A DNA stretch of 64,000 nt from Episyrphus balteatus. Taxonomy: Eukaryota > Arthropoda > Insecta > Diptera > Syrphidae. The stretch lies in the NCBI RefSeq assembly GCF_945859705.1, contig NC_079134.1, positions 64,520,437 through 64,584,436 of the forward strand, given 5' to 3'. Below, in pieces: positions 21,743 to 32,813 of the stretch; within the stretch, counting starts at the first letter, position 1, and each line of letters starts with the position of its first letter. The notes under the pieces are model-generated. The model had not been told where the DNA came from, searched no databases, and saw only the letters and a program-made list of their open reading frames with translations. The position numbers and the translations under genes were made by a program.

Positions 21743-22315
21743 TGTGAATACGAAATTGATTGAAATGTACAAGTATAGTTATACTTATTATCTATCTAAA
21801 GTATAAATTTCTTTCATTTCTTCATTTTTAATCAAAACTGTTAAAAACGGACAAACAACTTGGGACAAAAAAAATTGTTTTTCCCGTTATCAAAATAAAA
21901 AAATCACTTTAAAACTCCAATTTTTAGCTTGTATGTCCTATAAATTTTAGGTTTTTTGAAAGCTCAAAAAATTGCTTAAAAATGAAAAATCACCCAAAAA
22001 AAAGGATGTGTTTTTCAAAAATTCATATTTCGAAACGCAGAAGCTTAAAAAAAATTCGCAATAGACCCCTATTTTTTTTTATTATCTTTCAAATGGCATT
22101 TTTCAAATTGTCAAATAAAATTTCCCTTACCTATAATCACCACTTTGTCAAAGGTCTACTTCATGATTTAGTTAAAAAAAATCGTTTATAGCTTGGTTTT
22201 GAAATTAAAAAAAAAATTTAATACCTAAAAATAAATTTATCTACCGATAAAAAAAAATCAGCTTTCTACAAAGTTGCATTAATAAAACAGACACTTTTGT
22301 GCAAAAATAACATGA
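21743..22315 (+). repeat. Repeat R, copy 2, right part
   Basis: 21743-21890 continues the match to 10622-10765, and 22134-22310 matches 11685-11860. ACCTATAATCACC at 22129-22141 is the empty site for the CACTGGTC element. A stretch in the middle (21890-22125) is specific to this copy. Confidence 0.65.
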
Positions 22316-22417
22316 GTAAAGGCATACCAAAGTAAGCGTAGAACAATTTTTTTCTTAGAATATACCCAAGAATAATCCCTCAAAATCTTCTTATCTCATC
22401 CCGGGACACCCTGTATA

Positions 22418-23340
22418 TAGCAAATATCGAGTCTTTGAAACTGTAGCGGAATCAATTCTCTTTTATGCTGCTCAGGTATGGGGAGGTACGGAATATGAAA
22501 CGGTTGAAAAACTTCTAGGGTTCTACGTTCGACCTCAAAAGAGCATTTCATTTACCTCCCAACTCGCCGAACAGTATGCTCATGATCGAGTCTGGATTGT
22601 CTACGTTGTTTATTAAGACACTCAAACTAAAATTTGACTATGTTCTCCGTGTCATGCAAATTCCAGAAAACCGGCTTCCTAAGATGGTGGCCATACAAAT
22701 GTTGCGAAGTAAAAAAGGATATTTCAAAGAATGGGAAGATATTGCTCAAAAGTGCGGAGCGGAAATAAATATAAATATAGATGATCCAAGTAGCTGGAAA
22801 CAAGTACTGTACGATCTTATAAAGATGGTAGACCTTAGATAGGTGTAGAGAAAAACATGAAGAAGAAGCGGGGAGATCCCTTCATCGCATAATTTATAAT
22901 CGCTTACTGAAAACAACTTCTTAAAGGATGGAAACAATACAAACACAATATCAATGATGTTCCCTTTATGAGGCGAATTGCTTCAACTCAATTACATACC
23001 TCATAAAGGCGACCTGCCAATTTTATGCAATTTATGCAACCGGAGGAAACGAAAAGATATAATTCAATTTTTGGGTTGCTGTCCAGTTCTGCGAGAAATA
23101 AGAAGAAACGTACTTGGAAGTGATACCTTAACAGAAGAATATTGTATATACTTGTTAAACCAAATGTATGTAGATAAATTGTATGAATTTGTAAAAATAG
23201 CTCTTAACTATATGAGCAGAATTATAAATGGTGATTTTTGAAATTGTTGCCAAATTATTTATTTATTTATTTAAGAAAAAAATGTATTATAAAAAAGTTT
23301 TTGTAAATTAAAACAATTTCTTATATTAAATTAATTGGGT
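22418..23340 (+). mobile_element. 5'-truncated LINE 3' end, same group as 30477-32891
   Basis: The shifted frames follow the last third of the LINE at 30477-32891: a YRVFETVAESILFYAAQVWG stretch at 22425-22485, the helical block at 22576-22842 and the zinc-knuckle tail at 22978-23241. Frameshifts separate all three. The 3' UTR runs into TATTTATTTATTTA-type sequence near 23265, and no target duplication could be defined. Confidence 0.7.
22576..23241 (+). pseudogene. LINE RT C-terminal region with CCHC-type knuckle
   Basis: Piece one (22576-22842) aligns with the FTLKMHLYYISKI...LPNHRLPNKIVRHLL region of the better-preserved copy. Piece two (22978-23241) begins LQLNYIPHKGDLPILCNLCN and carries C-x2-C then a decayed knuckle before FLGCCPVLREIRR, ending in EFVKIALNYMSRIINGDF. 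The knuckle histidine of the related copy (LHFLGSCP) is replaced here (IQFLGCCP). The RT catalytic core lies upstream and is absent. Confidence 0.65.
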
Positions 23341-23391
23341 GTGATAATTGCGAAAGAGTACAGACGTGTTGTGAGAAGGCTAAATTAAAAT

Positions 23392-23544
23392 ATGACTGGA
23401 GTAGGTAGAAAAATGACAAATTGTAATTTCTGTGAATTAAAAGTAAACAGAGAAGATTGCAAAATAAAATGCAATGTGTGCAATTCCTTGATTCATGCAA
23501 AATGTGTTAAGCCCTACAGATGTTTAAAACATAAAAAAATCTAA
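23392..23544 (+). pseudogene. PHD-like zinc finger, start of a LINE-type ORF1
   Basis: 50-residue frame starting MTGVGRKMTNCNFCELK. Metal ligands in PHD-like order: C11, C14, C23, C27, C30, H35, C38. After the stop, a shifted frame reads LWSCEV, which would supply the W and last cysteines of the finger, so a frameshift and stop have broken it. PHD fingers of this kind occur in the first ORF of several LINE clades; assignment to the adjacent LINE is inference. It could also be a fragment of another retroelement. Confidence 0.5.
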
Positions 23545-23718
23545 AATACTATGGAGTTGTGAAGTGTGATACCTACGTGTATCAAACATAAAAAAAAATA
23601 TGATGAGTTATTTGACCAAGTAATTACTTAATTAAAGATGTTTGAGAAAATTCCAATTTTTTCTCATCGGCTGCTTTGGTCGTAATGGTGTTTTAATGAA
23701 ACAACAATTTCATTAGTT

Positions 23719-23760
23719 TCTCGACGACGTTTCGATGGTGATTGCCATCCTCTTCAGGGG
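23719..23760 (-). ncRNA. Candidate minimal hammerhead ribozyme
   Basis: On the minus strand: CTGAAGA core, a 5-bp helix II (GATGG with CCATC around a CAATCA loop), GAAA, then C-GTC-GTC offering a tiny helix III and a GTC cleavage site. Order and spacing match the compact hammerheads reported in Penelope-like elements. Helix I pairing is weak in this copy, so activity is doubtful. Confidence 0.45.
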
Positions 23761-23975
23761 ATCTTTTATTTACAAAATATATAAATTGAACAATTATAAA
23801 CATTGGAACAAATATGGTGAAACAAAGTGATTGAACTTACAATTTTTAACAATTATTTGAATTTAGGTAATCATAGCATAAATAACATACATTTAGTTGA
23901 ATAGGTTAAACTGTAAAACATATTAAAATTTTATAACATTATTTGATATTATTTTAGTTGAGTTTAATAAAATTA

Positions 23976-24710
23976 CTATTTTTTTAATTTATTTTTTTTA
24001 TCTACAATTCGAAATGAAGCTAAGTCCGGCTTTTTCCCTTTCACAAGTGAGCAGTAAACGGATAAATTTTTTTGGGTATCTTGCTTGCAGTTCATGTTGT
24101 TTTTGTTGTTAATTATAAAGCGTTTCCAAAGTGTACCGCTTCGAAGTATGTCTTTCCGTTTCCAAGATTTCAACACCGTCAAAATCTGGTTTATGTCCGC
24201 GTTCGACACTGTGACACGCTAGTGCTGTCTTGCCGGTGCTTTTTAGGTTGATGTCCGATTTGTGGTTGGAGATTCGTTGACGAAGAAGTTGTTTTGTGAT
24301 GCCGACGTAACATTGGTTGCAGTTTCTTCTGCGTTGCCCAGACAGTTTATTTTGTAAACGACATCAGTGCGTTTATCCTTCTCTGTTTTTGTTTTCATGT
24401 TGCTAAAAAGTGATGCCAGGGTTATTGTGGATTTATAAGATACGGATTCAACCTTGTTCTTTACAATTTCTTTAAAATTTCCGGATAACATGGGGATGTA
24501 CACTATACTCCTATAAACACATCTTTCTCTTTCCATGCCGCTATCGATAGGAGCTTTGTATTTTTGTCGGATTATGAGGCTCCGTATGATGTTGATTGGA
24601 TAGCCATTGTCCAAAAGAATTTGAGTAACTTATTTCTCATTGGCGGAGTGGAATTCCCGGTCACTCAACGCAAAAACTTTATGAACTAGATTCGAGGCTG
24701 TGTTTATGAG
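23976..24710 (-). pseudogene. Penelope-like RT linker and GIY-YIG endonuclease, broken
   Basis: Reading 5' to 3' on the minus strand: ASNLVHKVFALSDREFHSAN, a stop, LLDNGYPINIIRSLIIRQKY, then TDVVYKINC, a frameshift, and CYVGITKQLLRQRISNHKSD, HSVERGHKPDF and an E-H-TSKRYTLETLYN end. VYKINC plus CYVGIT is the GIY-YIG-like core in Penelope-like elements, which act with the RT during target-primed insertion. At least one in-frame stop and one frameshift separate the open pieces 24243-24614 and 23976-24209. Confidence 0.75.
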
Positions 24711-24715
24711 TACAG

Positions 24716-25183
24716 TTCATTACACTTATAAGAAACTCGAAAATTCCACAATATTTGTTTCTTATAACCGAGTGTTTCTTATATTCTAAGAACGGATGTA
24801 AGAAACAAGTTTCTTATACAAATATACCTTCCCAGTAGTAGATACCACAAACTTATAATCGCCTAAATATTCAATCCAATTATATAACTACATATTAGGT
24901 CCGTTCCACATGTTACGGTAAAATTTACCGCAACTACAATGACTGGTCTTTCTGTCCCTTTCTTCCCGTTTGCTTTACAGGTATTTCCTTCGATTTACTG
25001 AGAGAGACGAGGGCAGCCATGGGTCATCAGCCATTGGTAATCTCTTTCAGTAAATTTGTAGAAACAATAAACTTGATCTTAACACCTAAATTGGATTGGT
25101 GTGCTAATCGACGAAGTGCACTCTGCTATTGTACCGAGGGAGTGTGAAGTAATAAAATCGGCCGACAGGTGGTTGAGAATTAA
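24716..25183. other. Unassigned sequence between Penelope-like and LTR fragments
   Basis: Contains a TTTCTTATA-rich inverted patch (24735-24830) and repeated CCGACAG(A/G)TGGT phrases from 25160. No protein family recognised. Part of it may be decayed interior of the minus-strand LTR element. Confidence 0.4.
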
Positions 25184-25561
25184 TTATGGAAATATGCCGA
25201 CAGATGGTCGTGCCTTAGCAAAAACTGTTTGATGCAGAAAACTGACCAAAAGATGGTCGACATAAAAGCATATTGGTATACGAGCAAAAGCACGGATTAC
25301 ATTTGGTTCCCGGTTGCTGAAGACACTCAGATTTGAGTCGACTATAGATTCCCATTTTTCGCAGAGGTTTTGGGTCGAACTATGAGAACGAACTTTTTTG
25401 AGGTGGTCACTGAGTCGTCGACGTAGGACTTTCATACTTCCTTCTGTGTCCAGGCTTCGAGAAGCTAGGGCCTCAATAAACTCAGGTTTCTTCATAAAAT
25501 ATATGAATCCCAGGATCTTGAAAATGTTTTCTTCATTGGTTTCGTTGTCGCTGTCAGTCAT
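25184..25561 (-). pseudogene. Gag N-terminus with SAP-like motif, family D
   Basis: The methionine chosen is the one in MTDSDNETNEENIF because the leader before it is primer-site and repeat sequence. Residues about 20-55 (KKPEFIEALASRSLDTEG then KVLRRRLSDHLKKV) resemble a SAP helix-extended-helix motif, which occurs near the Gag N-terminus of some Ty3/gypsy elements. After KWESIV the sequence departs from the plus-strand copy and ends within about 45 residues, so the capsid region is missing. The open frame can also be read further upstream (to 25732) through the leader, which I take as non-coding. Confidence 0.55.
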
Positions 25562-25769
25562 GTTGGTGGCTGGTGGAATACGGGTGTTTGAACGCGGGTG
25601 GTAAGCGGTAGGCGGTAGTCGGCGAATTGGTAGGCGGTAGTCGGTGGGTTGGCGGGCGGTAGTCGGTGAATTGGTGATCGGTGGAATGACGGGCGGTGTT
25701 CGGTGTCGGTGGTACCTTTTTGACAGATCCAATCGGTGGTCGGTGGGTGTTTGGATGAACTTTCTAAAG

Positions 25770-25787
25770 GTCCCTGCTCGGGCGCCA
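25770..25787 (-). other. Primer-binding site, family D (minus copy)
   Basis: TGGCGCCCGAGCAGGGAC on the minus strand, three bases from the LTR end. It matches the complement of a tRNA-Lys-type 3' end apart from one base. Confidence 0.7.
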
Positions 25788-25790
25788 ATT

Positions 25791-26027
25791 TGTGATGCTT
25801 TTTCTTTTCAGCTGGGGTAGGACTCAGCGGGGCCAGGGTGAACCCGAAGAAAGCAGCTAAAACTCGGTTGAAAAAGTCCAAATAACACCAAAAGATAGAT
25901 TTTATGATAGATTTTATTTAAAAAAAATGAATATTTTTATTTTTAAAAATTCTTTAATTAATTACAATTTTTTATTACAAATATTATCAATTAACCTCAC
26001 CACTAACAAAGTATTTCGTATAACCTA
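25791..26027 (-). repeat. Partial LTR, family D (minus copy)
   Basis: Matches 36081-36315 of the complete LTR. Ends (minus sense) ATCACA. The U3 part with the tandem repeats is absent. Confidence 0.7.
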
Positions 26028-26208
26028 CAATCACAAATAATTAATTACAGATATCTCATCTTCATAGAAAAAAGTGACATATGAAACTGAAAATCACCAC
26101 TTTGAAGAGCTCTTTTCGATGAAAAATTTGAGAAATTTTAAAATGCTTTTATTTCTCTTTGGAATTTTGATTATTTATTCTCTGATTCTCTTTTACGTGG
26201 TCTTTGAG

Positions 26209-26454
26209 CATGGTATAAAAAGACAAGGTATGATCATTAGAGCCGCCATGTTACAAAATGGGGTAATAAGGTTTTGAAGTCTGGCATTTGGCAAAGTCAA
26301 AAGCAACAACAATTTCCAAGACAAATTTGTTTACAACAACAATTTCAATGGGCTGGGCTGTCAAAACACTAAGTAGCCATCTTTTTTTCTTTCATTTGAC
26401 AGTTCTCGATACTGAGTTTTTTCTAATGATCATACCTTCTTTTTTTATACCATG
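26209..26454. mobile_element. MULE-type MITE, copy 1
   Basis: TIR of about 32 bp beginning CATGGTATAAAAAGACAAGG, mirrored at the right end. Flanked by the exact 9-bp direct repeat GTCTTTGAG (26200-26208 and 26455-26463), the target-site size of Mutator-like elements. The interior matches 34705-34928 (GCAACAACAATTTCCAAGAC, AACAATTTCAATGGGCTGGG). 246 bp, non-coding; short frames here (26074-26277, 26288-26653) overlap it by chance. Confidence 0.85.
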
Positions 26455-26660
26455 GTCTTTGAGAGTGAGTATCATGTGTTTTCACGGCTCTGCCTCAGAC
26501 AGAGCGAGAAGATCTTTTTGTATGGATAGAAAAGAAAAAAAAATCATGGGCATAACGATCTTGACTCTTGAGTTGGAATCGTTATTTTTCTGTATCTCTG
26601 AAATTTGTTCTTGTATTCTTGTTGTGTTTTTGCATTGCAAAATCGCGCTTTAATAGTAGG

Positions 26661-27610
26661 AGAGCTAGTGGCACATTTGACTAAGGTAGCTCTTGTAAGG
26701 CTGAAAATTCGTACAGTGGTAGTTTTTAGCATGCTTAGTAAGAAAATCTTGGTCTGGCAGGCCTCAGCGGTGCATATCATATATATATATGACCTTGAAA
26801 GTGTAATTTTCAACTTTTTTTGCCCAAAATTTGACTTTGAAATCGATTATTTCAAAAAGTATTGATTAAAATAACTTGATTTAAAAACTAATATAAAGTA
26901 TAATATTCTGCCTTTTGAAAAATGTATCACTCATAACTGCAGGTGTTGCCGTCGTTTTTAAATAATTTTTTTTTTATTTTGAGTTACTTTTTTAGAAAAT
27001 TGCCCCTCCCTCCTAAACGGGGGGAGATAGACCCCCCCTTCCCGTAGTAAAAAATGCTTGTATTTAACTCCTCTACAAGAATCCGTTACTAATTTTCTCC
27101 GCCTTAGAAAACCATTTGTGGTTCAAATTTTTTTTTTGTATTTTATATTTTTTTGGGAAATTACGATAACTAAAGCGGGGAAAATTAGTAACGGATTCTT
27201 GTAGAGGAGTTAAATACAAGCATTTTTTACTACGGGAAGGGGGGGTCTATCTCCCCCCGTTTAGGAGGGAGGGGCAATTTTCTAAAAAAGTAACTCAAAA
27301 TAAAAAAAAAATTATTTAAAAACGACGGCAACACCTGCAGTTATGAGTGATACATTTTTCAAAAGGCAGAATATTATACTTTATATTAGTTTTTAAATCA
27401 AGTTATTTTAATCAATACTTTTTGAAATAATCGATTTCAAAGTCAAATTTTGGGCAAAAAAAGTTGAAAATTACACTTTCAAGGTCATATATGATGTGCA
27501 CCGCTGAGGCCTGCCAGACCAAGATTTTCTTACTAAGCATGTTAAAAACTACCACTGTACGAATTTTCAGCCTTACAAGAGCTACCTTAGTCAAATGTGC
27601 CACTAGCTCT
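26661..27610. mobile_element. Hairpin-forming inverted-repeat element
   Basis: Left arm 26661-27107 and right arm 27170-27610 are close inverted copies (about 445 bp each) around a 62-bp loop. Outer edge AGAGCTAGTGGCACATTTGA. Inner part includes GGGGGGAGATAGACCCCCC, related to the G-rich box at 7950-7990 and 12630-12670. No target duplication is evident. The coding-looking frames on both strands are reverse-complement images of each other. Transcription would give a near-perfect long hairpin RNA. Confidence 0.75.
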
Positions 27611-27870
27611 TGGACTATAACTGTTTCTTTTTTAAGGCGGGATTTTTGGAAGAAAAATAGAGCTGTGTGTGTGCAGATGGATTGTGGACGTATTTAAAAA
27701 TAAAAACCTGAGCAATAAATGCATTTTTTTCTCTAATATTTTTTTTTTTATAAGCTAGGTTCAGGTTGAGATGAGGAATAAAAATATGAGGTGATTTGTG
27801 GTGTTGCAATATTGTTTGTCAATTAAAAAAATGGAAAGGCAAACAGAAAATCGTCGTATTTGAAGTATAA

Positions 27871-28752
27871 AGGCCCCAGCCCATAGAATCCGTTGCGTCC
27901 GTTCCGTCGAAGTTTTTGACTGACAGCTCGATAAAATACACACGTTCTTATGGGAAGCGACCCATAAGCGACGGATCGGACGGAGACGGACGGTTTCGAC
28001 GGAAGAAGTTGCCCAACTTTCTACTTTTTCATCCGTCGTATGGTTTGACATTGGTTGTCAACAATAGATCTGTTCATTTTTCTGTTTGAGAGTGCACACC
28101 GGGGAATTTCAGAACTAAATGAACTGCGTTCTTTTCTTCTCCGATTTTTTGAGTTGTGAAATTTCAGTATTCATTAGTGAATTAATTGTAATAAAAGTAA
28201 CATTTAACTCCCTATTTTATTTCTGAATTTAATTAGATATGTGAATTCACCATGAATACCCTTAAAATGTTAAAACAAAAATATTTAAACCTTTTGTTTT
28301 AAGGAATATATTATATGAAGAGCTTGTGCAAATTTAAACGTAAAGCCTATAGTACTCAGCTGAAGTGAAACGAAAAATTTTGAAGAGTCAACAGCGAACA
28401 TTTTAACGAAAAAATAACATCGGATATTATAGCAAAGTAAAAATTGCAATTTGCAAAAAATGACCATTGTGGTTATAACTTAACTCTTAAAAGTTGTTTA
28501 CATCAGAAAATATCAGAAATTCCCTTTTATTTTACAAAAAAAGAGCACCGATAATTCTTAAAAATTGTTTCAGAACTTCGTTAGAGCACATTCAGCGAAA
28601 AAAAATCGAACACACCTAGGAATTTGAAGTGAGCTGTCAAAAAGCAATCCGTCGTACGACGTATTCTATGGGTCACCCCTTTCTGTCCCAAACTTCAACT
28701 TCAACGGATGGATTGACGGAACGGACGCAACGGATTCTATGGGCTGGGGCCT
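27871..28752. mobile_element. PIF/Harbinger-like MITE, 882 bp
   Basis: Perfect terminal repeats of about 38 bp beginning AGGCCCCAGCCCATAGAATC, flanked by TAA on both sides (27868-27870 and 28753-28755), the TWA target size of PIF/Harbinger. Subterminal GACGGA-type repeats lie near both ends (27960-28000 and 28640-28735). No transposase. Confidence 0.8.
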
Positions 28753-28755
28753 TAA

Positions 28756-29459
28756 GAGCACAAAAGAAAAAAGCACTCAGATACGATTACAACTCAAGAC
28801 CGTTGTGCACATATGTGTTTTTTTTTTCTGTCCATAGAAGCAGACCTTGTAGCTCGAGTATCGAGTCGTCCTGGCGCACGTTTTTTGTTTCTTTCTATCA
28901 AAAGAATATACGATTGACGCTGGTCAGTCTGCCTCAACGAGAACGATTCATTAAAAAAAAACAACACAAAAAACTTACTCAGTAGTTCAGTACCTACTCA
29001 CAAAAGATCTATTAGAAGAGAATGAAAGAATAAGGAATATGTAATAGTATCTACATACATATTTGGGTTGGTTTTTTGTTTTTGTTTGTTTGTTTTTTTT
29101 TGCAATTTAGTTTTGTTTCTGTTTCCTTGGATGGCGGGATTGATTAATTGTGTTGTGTGTAGGTATGCAAAAGGATTGTGAATGCATTTTAAGAAAGTAG
29201 TAGGTACCTGATCAATGAAGGAAATTTTGATCTCTAATATAATTTTTCATAGGATAGGTTAGGGTTAGGAATAAACAAATGAGATCTGGTTTTGGGATAT
29301 TTTTTGTAAATCAAGGAAAAAAGAATGCATGCACAGTTTTATTTGTTTGCCCATTGATTTGTTTTGTGTTTATTTTTTTTTTATCTTGTTGAACTGGGGT
29401 ATCAAATCATGAGTATCTAAGTAGGTAGGTGAAACAAGTAGGTTGTAGGTACCTACATA
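28756..29459. other. Unassigned sequence, partly repeated upstream
   Basis: 29120-29330 resembles 27665-27835 (GGATTGTG, TCTCTAATAT, AGGTT-AG-GTTAGGAATAAA phrases). No coding features recognised. Confidence 0.4.
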
Positions 29460-30344
29460 GGGTCAATGTGGGTAAATGAAAACATGGCTCATAACAAGTT
29501 TCAGTTAAATCTCTTTGATGCATACATAAGTACAAATCGCGGACGCATGTATCTTTTAACATATACGTCAAGCTCATTGCTGTCAATAGAGAATTCATTC
29601 GACGAGCGTATTTTCCGTGAAAGATAATTTTTTAAAGTGCCAATCAAGTCGTTAGTCTTTCAGAAAAATTAAATATTTTTGCAGATTCAATTATGTCAGT
29701 ATAATTTGCAAATACTTTTTTGTTTTTAATTTTGATGTAGATTCTATGTGATACAAGCGAATTTTAAAATACAGGACATTTATGTCGATTTGCATGTGTA
29801 TACATTTACCCCAGAATATTTTTCATAATGGGTAAATGTAAACAACGTATTCTGGGGGTAAATATAAACATATATTTTTGCTGAAATTATTGGTTTTAAT
29901 AAAAATAACGTATTTTAAGTCAATTACTATTGCTAAAGTGCCGCGGAGTCAAATTTTAAAGTAGCCAACATCATCATTTTCAGTGGATGATGTTGCAAAA
30001 TCGGTCTTTGACGTAAAAAAACAAAAAACTTGACGTTCGGAGCTGCTCAGGATGCATATTGGGCGCCTATATAAAGAATCAAAGGAAGAAAACAAAAACT
30101 TTTATTGGAATTTGAAAAAGTTTTTGTCAAATACCTTCTTGAACGTTTTTCAAGTTGTTATCCAGTATTTTACAGTAATGTAAACAATTTGGGAAATATT
30201 TGTTTATATTTATAAAGAAGAATTGCCATCATTTCATATTTGCATTTGAAGATACCATTCAAGTTGTTCCGTGAAAACATATAAAAATCTAAAGTCGAAA
30301 GAAAAAAAAGACATGATATTGTTTACATTTACCCACATTGACCC
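29460..30344. mobile_element. 885-bp element with GGGTCAATGTGGGTAAATG ends
   Basis: 19-bp identical terminal inverted repeats GGGTCAATGTGGGTAAATG, flanked by TA on both sides. An internal inverted pair of ATTTACCCCAGAATA-like motifs lies at 29805-29872. Non-coding. The style (G-rich ends, TA-rich target, repeated motif inside) resembles the element at 9374-10323, but the sequences differ. Confidence 0.7.
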
Positions 30345-30476
30345 TATAGTAACATATCTGCTACACTTTGTTTTTAATTTTGATCAAGTTAAGTTAGTAG
30401 GTAGGTACATCGTACATACCTATGTCGATCAAATAGTAACTATGTACAAACGTTACTTAACGTAGGTAGAACACAG

Positions 30477-32813
30477 CCTTCAAAACAATTTGTAAAGAAA
30501 AGAAAAACCAATACTCTCGCTCTCTCATGCAAAGACTATCGGAAGTAAGAGACAGCCGTGCTTTTTGGAAGTTTGCTCGGGAATTAAATGGCATACCGTT
30601 TGCGAGGAAAACTGAAATAAGCATAACTATATTAGCGGAACATTTCGAACGGTTACTTTGTGTCTCGGGAAGCCCAAATCAAATGCAGTCTGCCTACCCA
30701 TGGGTGGAAAACGATTATCTCGACCGTGCTTTCACAACACAAGAGTTAACAGATGTCCTTAACAGATGCAGTGTTAATAAGGCTCCTGGGGAGGATCGTG
30801 TCCCGTACGAATTCTACAAGTACGCATCGGAAAATTACATAGCAAAGCTTACGGATGCCTTTAACTTCGTCTTTGATAGCGGTGAAATCCCACAAAACTT
30901 TCGAAAGAATATCATCTTTCCCCTATTTAAAAAAGGTGATGTAAACGACCCTAACAACTATCGAGGTATATCTTTCTTGAACGCAGTTATGAAAATTTTT
31001 ACCGGAGTCATTCTAGACAGGCTGACACTCTGGACACAAGAAAACAACCTCCTAAGTGAGTTTCAAGCTGGGTTCAGGAAGGAATATTCAACAGTGGACA
31101 ATATTTTTGCCTTAACAAGTATCGCTAGCTCTTACATTAGGAAAGGAAAGTAATTATATGCTTTCTTCATTGATTTCAAGGCAGCCTTCGACTCAATCAA
31201 CCGGATCGCTCTTGTCATCAAAAATGCTAACGATAATACGCCGGCTGTATGAAGATAATTTATCAGCAGTATGGGACGGAGCTGAAAGATCAGACTGGTT
31301 TCAAACGACATCAGGAGTCAAACAAGGTTGCCTTTTGAGTCCACTCCTCTTCTCACTCTTCTTAGATGACCTGACATCGTTTCTACCAGGAGGTATTTCA
31401 TAAAAGCATTGCTTTATGCAGACGACATTGTATTTTTGCAGAGACTCCAAATGTGTTGCAAATCATGATAAACAACTTGCAATTGTACTGCCAGCTGTGG
31501 AGTCTCACAGTTAATACCAGAAAGTCTAAAGTGATGATTTTTCGAAATGGAACAGGACGGTATGCAAGGGATGAGAAGTGGCAATGGGAAAGTGAGGAAC
31601 TCGATGTGGTAAGGGAGTATAAATACCTCGGAATTATCATAACCCCGCAGCTCTCTTTCAAAAAGCATCTTCAGGAAAAGTTGAAGGAAGCAAAAAAAGC
31701 AATCAACTGCAATTGGAACGGAGTACTTGGGAAAAAAACATATCGCTCCGAGTGCTAAGTACAAGCTTTTTGAAGCGGTCATGCGATCAGTTATGTGTTA
31801 TGCGGGTCAAGTATGGGGAATAAATCAGCAAATCAGCATGAGGAAGTTGAAAAACTTTTAAGGTACTTTATAAAAAAGATATTCTGGCTCCCGGAAAATA
31901 CCCCGACATATATGCTGCACTTAGAGACCGGTGTCGCGCCGCTCTACGTCTTCACCCTTAAAATGCATCTGTACTATATATCCAAAATAATAGTGCTCCC
32001 AAATCATCGACTGCCAAACAAGATAGTAAGACATCTTCTATCCCAAAAGTCTCAATTCTTTGAAGAATGGACCAGACTCGGCACCCAGCATGAGATCCAG
32101 TTATTAGAAAACAACTTAGAATCTTGGAAAGACAGCTTCCCTACATTGTTGGACAAAATTGAAGTTTCAATGTTTGCTAAATTTGAAGAATCGGCTCATA
32201 GGAGCGAGTCCCTAAATAAGTATAAGCTGCTGCAATACAACCTTGGCGAAAATAACTATTTCAATGACCGTTTTTCAATTAGTTTAATATCATCGATTTT
32301 CAAAACCAGGGGGGAATTGCTTCGCCTAAACTATCAGCCTTATGGACCCGAAGGGAGCACAGAGTGCAGTCTTTGCAACCTGCGAGCAACCGAAAATGTC
32401 CTTCACTTCTTGGGATCATGCCCAATATTGAAAACGATTCGACGTGCACACTGGGAAAAATGGTTCCTGACTTAAGAAGAAACTAAGGACATACTCAAAG
32501 GCCAAAATTGGACGAACTTATACTCATTCGTCAAGACAGCATATAATTATAGAATGCAAATTATAAATGAAGCTTTTTAAAATATAGGCGTGAATCCATA
32601 TTAATTATATAACTGTAATTTGGTACTTCAAAATTTTTTCTTGTATACAAAAAATTAACATAAAAATACTATAAGTATTATGATTATTCAATTTATGTAA
32701 TGTTAACTAAATTGTACTCTTTTTTTCTGGCTGACGGCAAAAGCCAATGCTATATTTTGTGTTTAAGTATGCATAGCATAATGTAACTCAATATTTTGTT
32801 TTCAATAAAATCA

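Larger units (their letters stand above)
23690..24715 (-). mobile_element. Penelope-like element, 3' fragment
   Basis: Minus strand. Coding remains of the RT-to-GIY-YIG C-terminal region (23976-24710) are followed by 3' non-coding sequence containing a hammerhead-like motif at 23719-23760. The 5' limit (about 24715) is where the reading loses family features. Neither end shows a clear target duplication. Confidence 0.75.
25184..26027 (-). mobile_element. LTR retrotransposon family D, 5' fragment (minus)
   Basis: Near-identical to 36081-36770 in reverse: partial LTR (25791-26027), primer site (25770-25787), leader with CCACCGACTACCGCC-type repeats, and the start of gag (25184-25561). The LTR lacks its 5' part, ending where the match to the plus-strand copy breaks at about 26027. 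Downstream of gag the sequence is not recognised. Confidence 0.75.

Noticed and set aside
21106..22410. ACAGGGTGTCC at 21106 and GGACACCCTGT at 22402 look like a pair of terminal inverted repeats.
   Set aside because: The interval would start inside the element 20587-21737 and end outside it, and that element's arms and target are intact. At most they are ends of two separate fragments.
26544..26813. Frames of 60-90 codons on both strands in 26.5-27.7 kb.
   Set aside because: They are mirror images across the long inverted repeat and end at its loop, with no family features.
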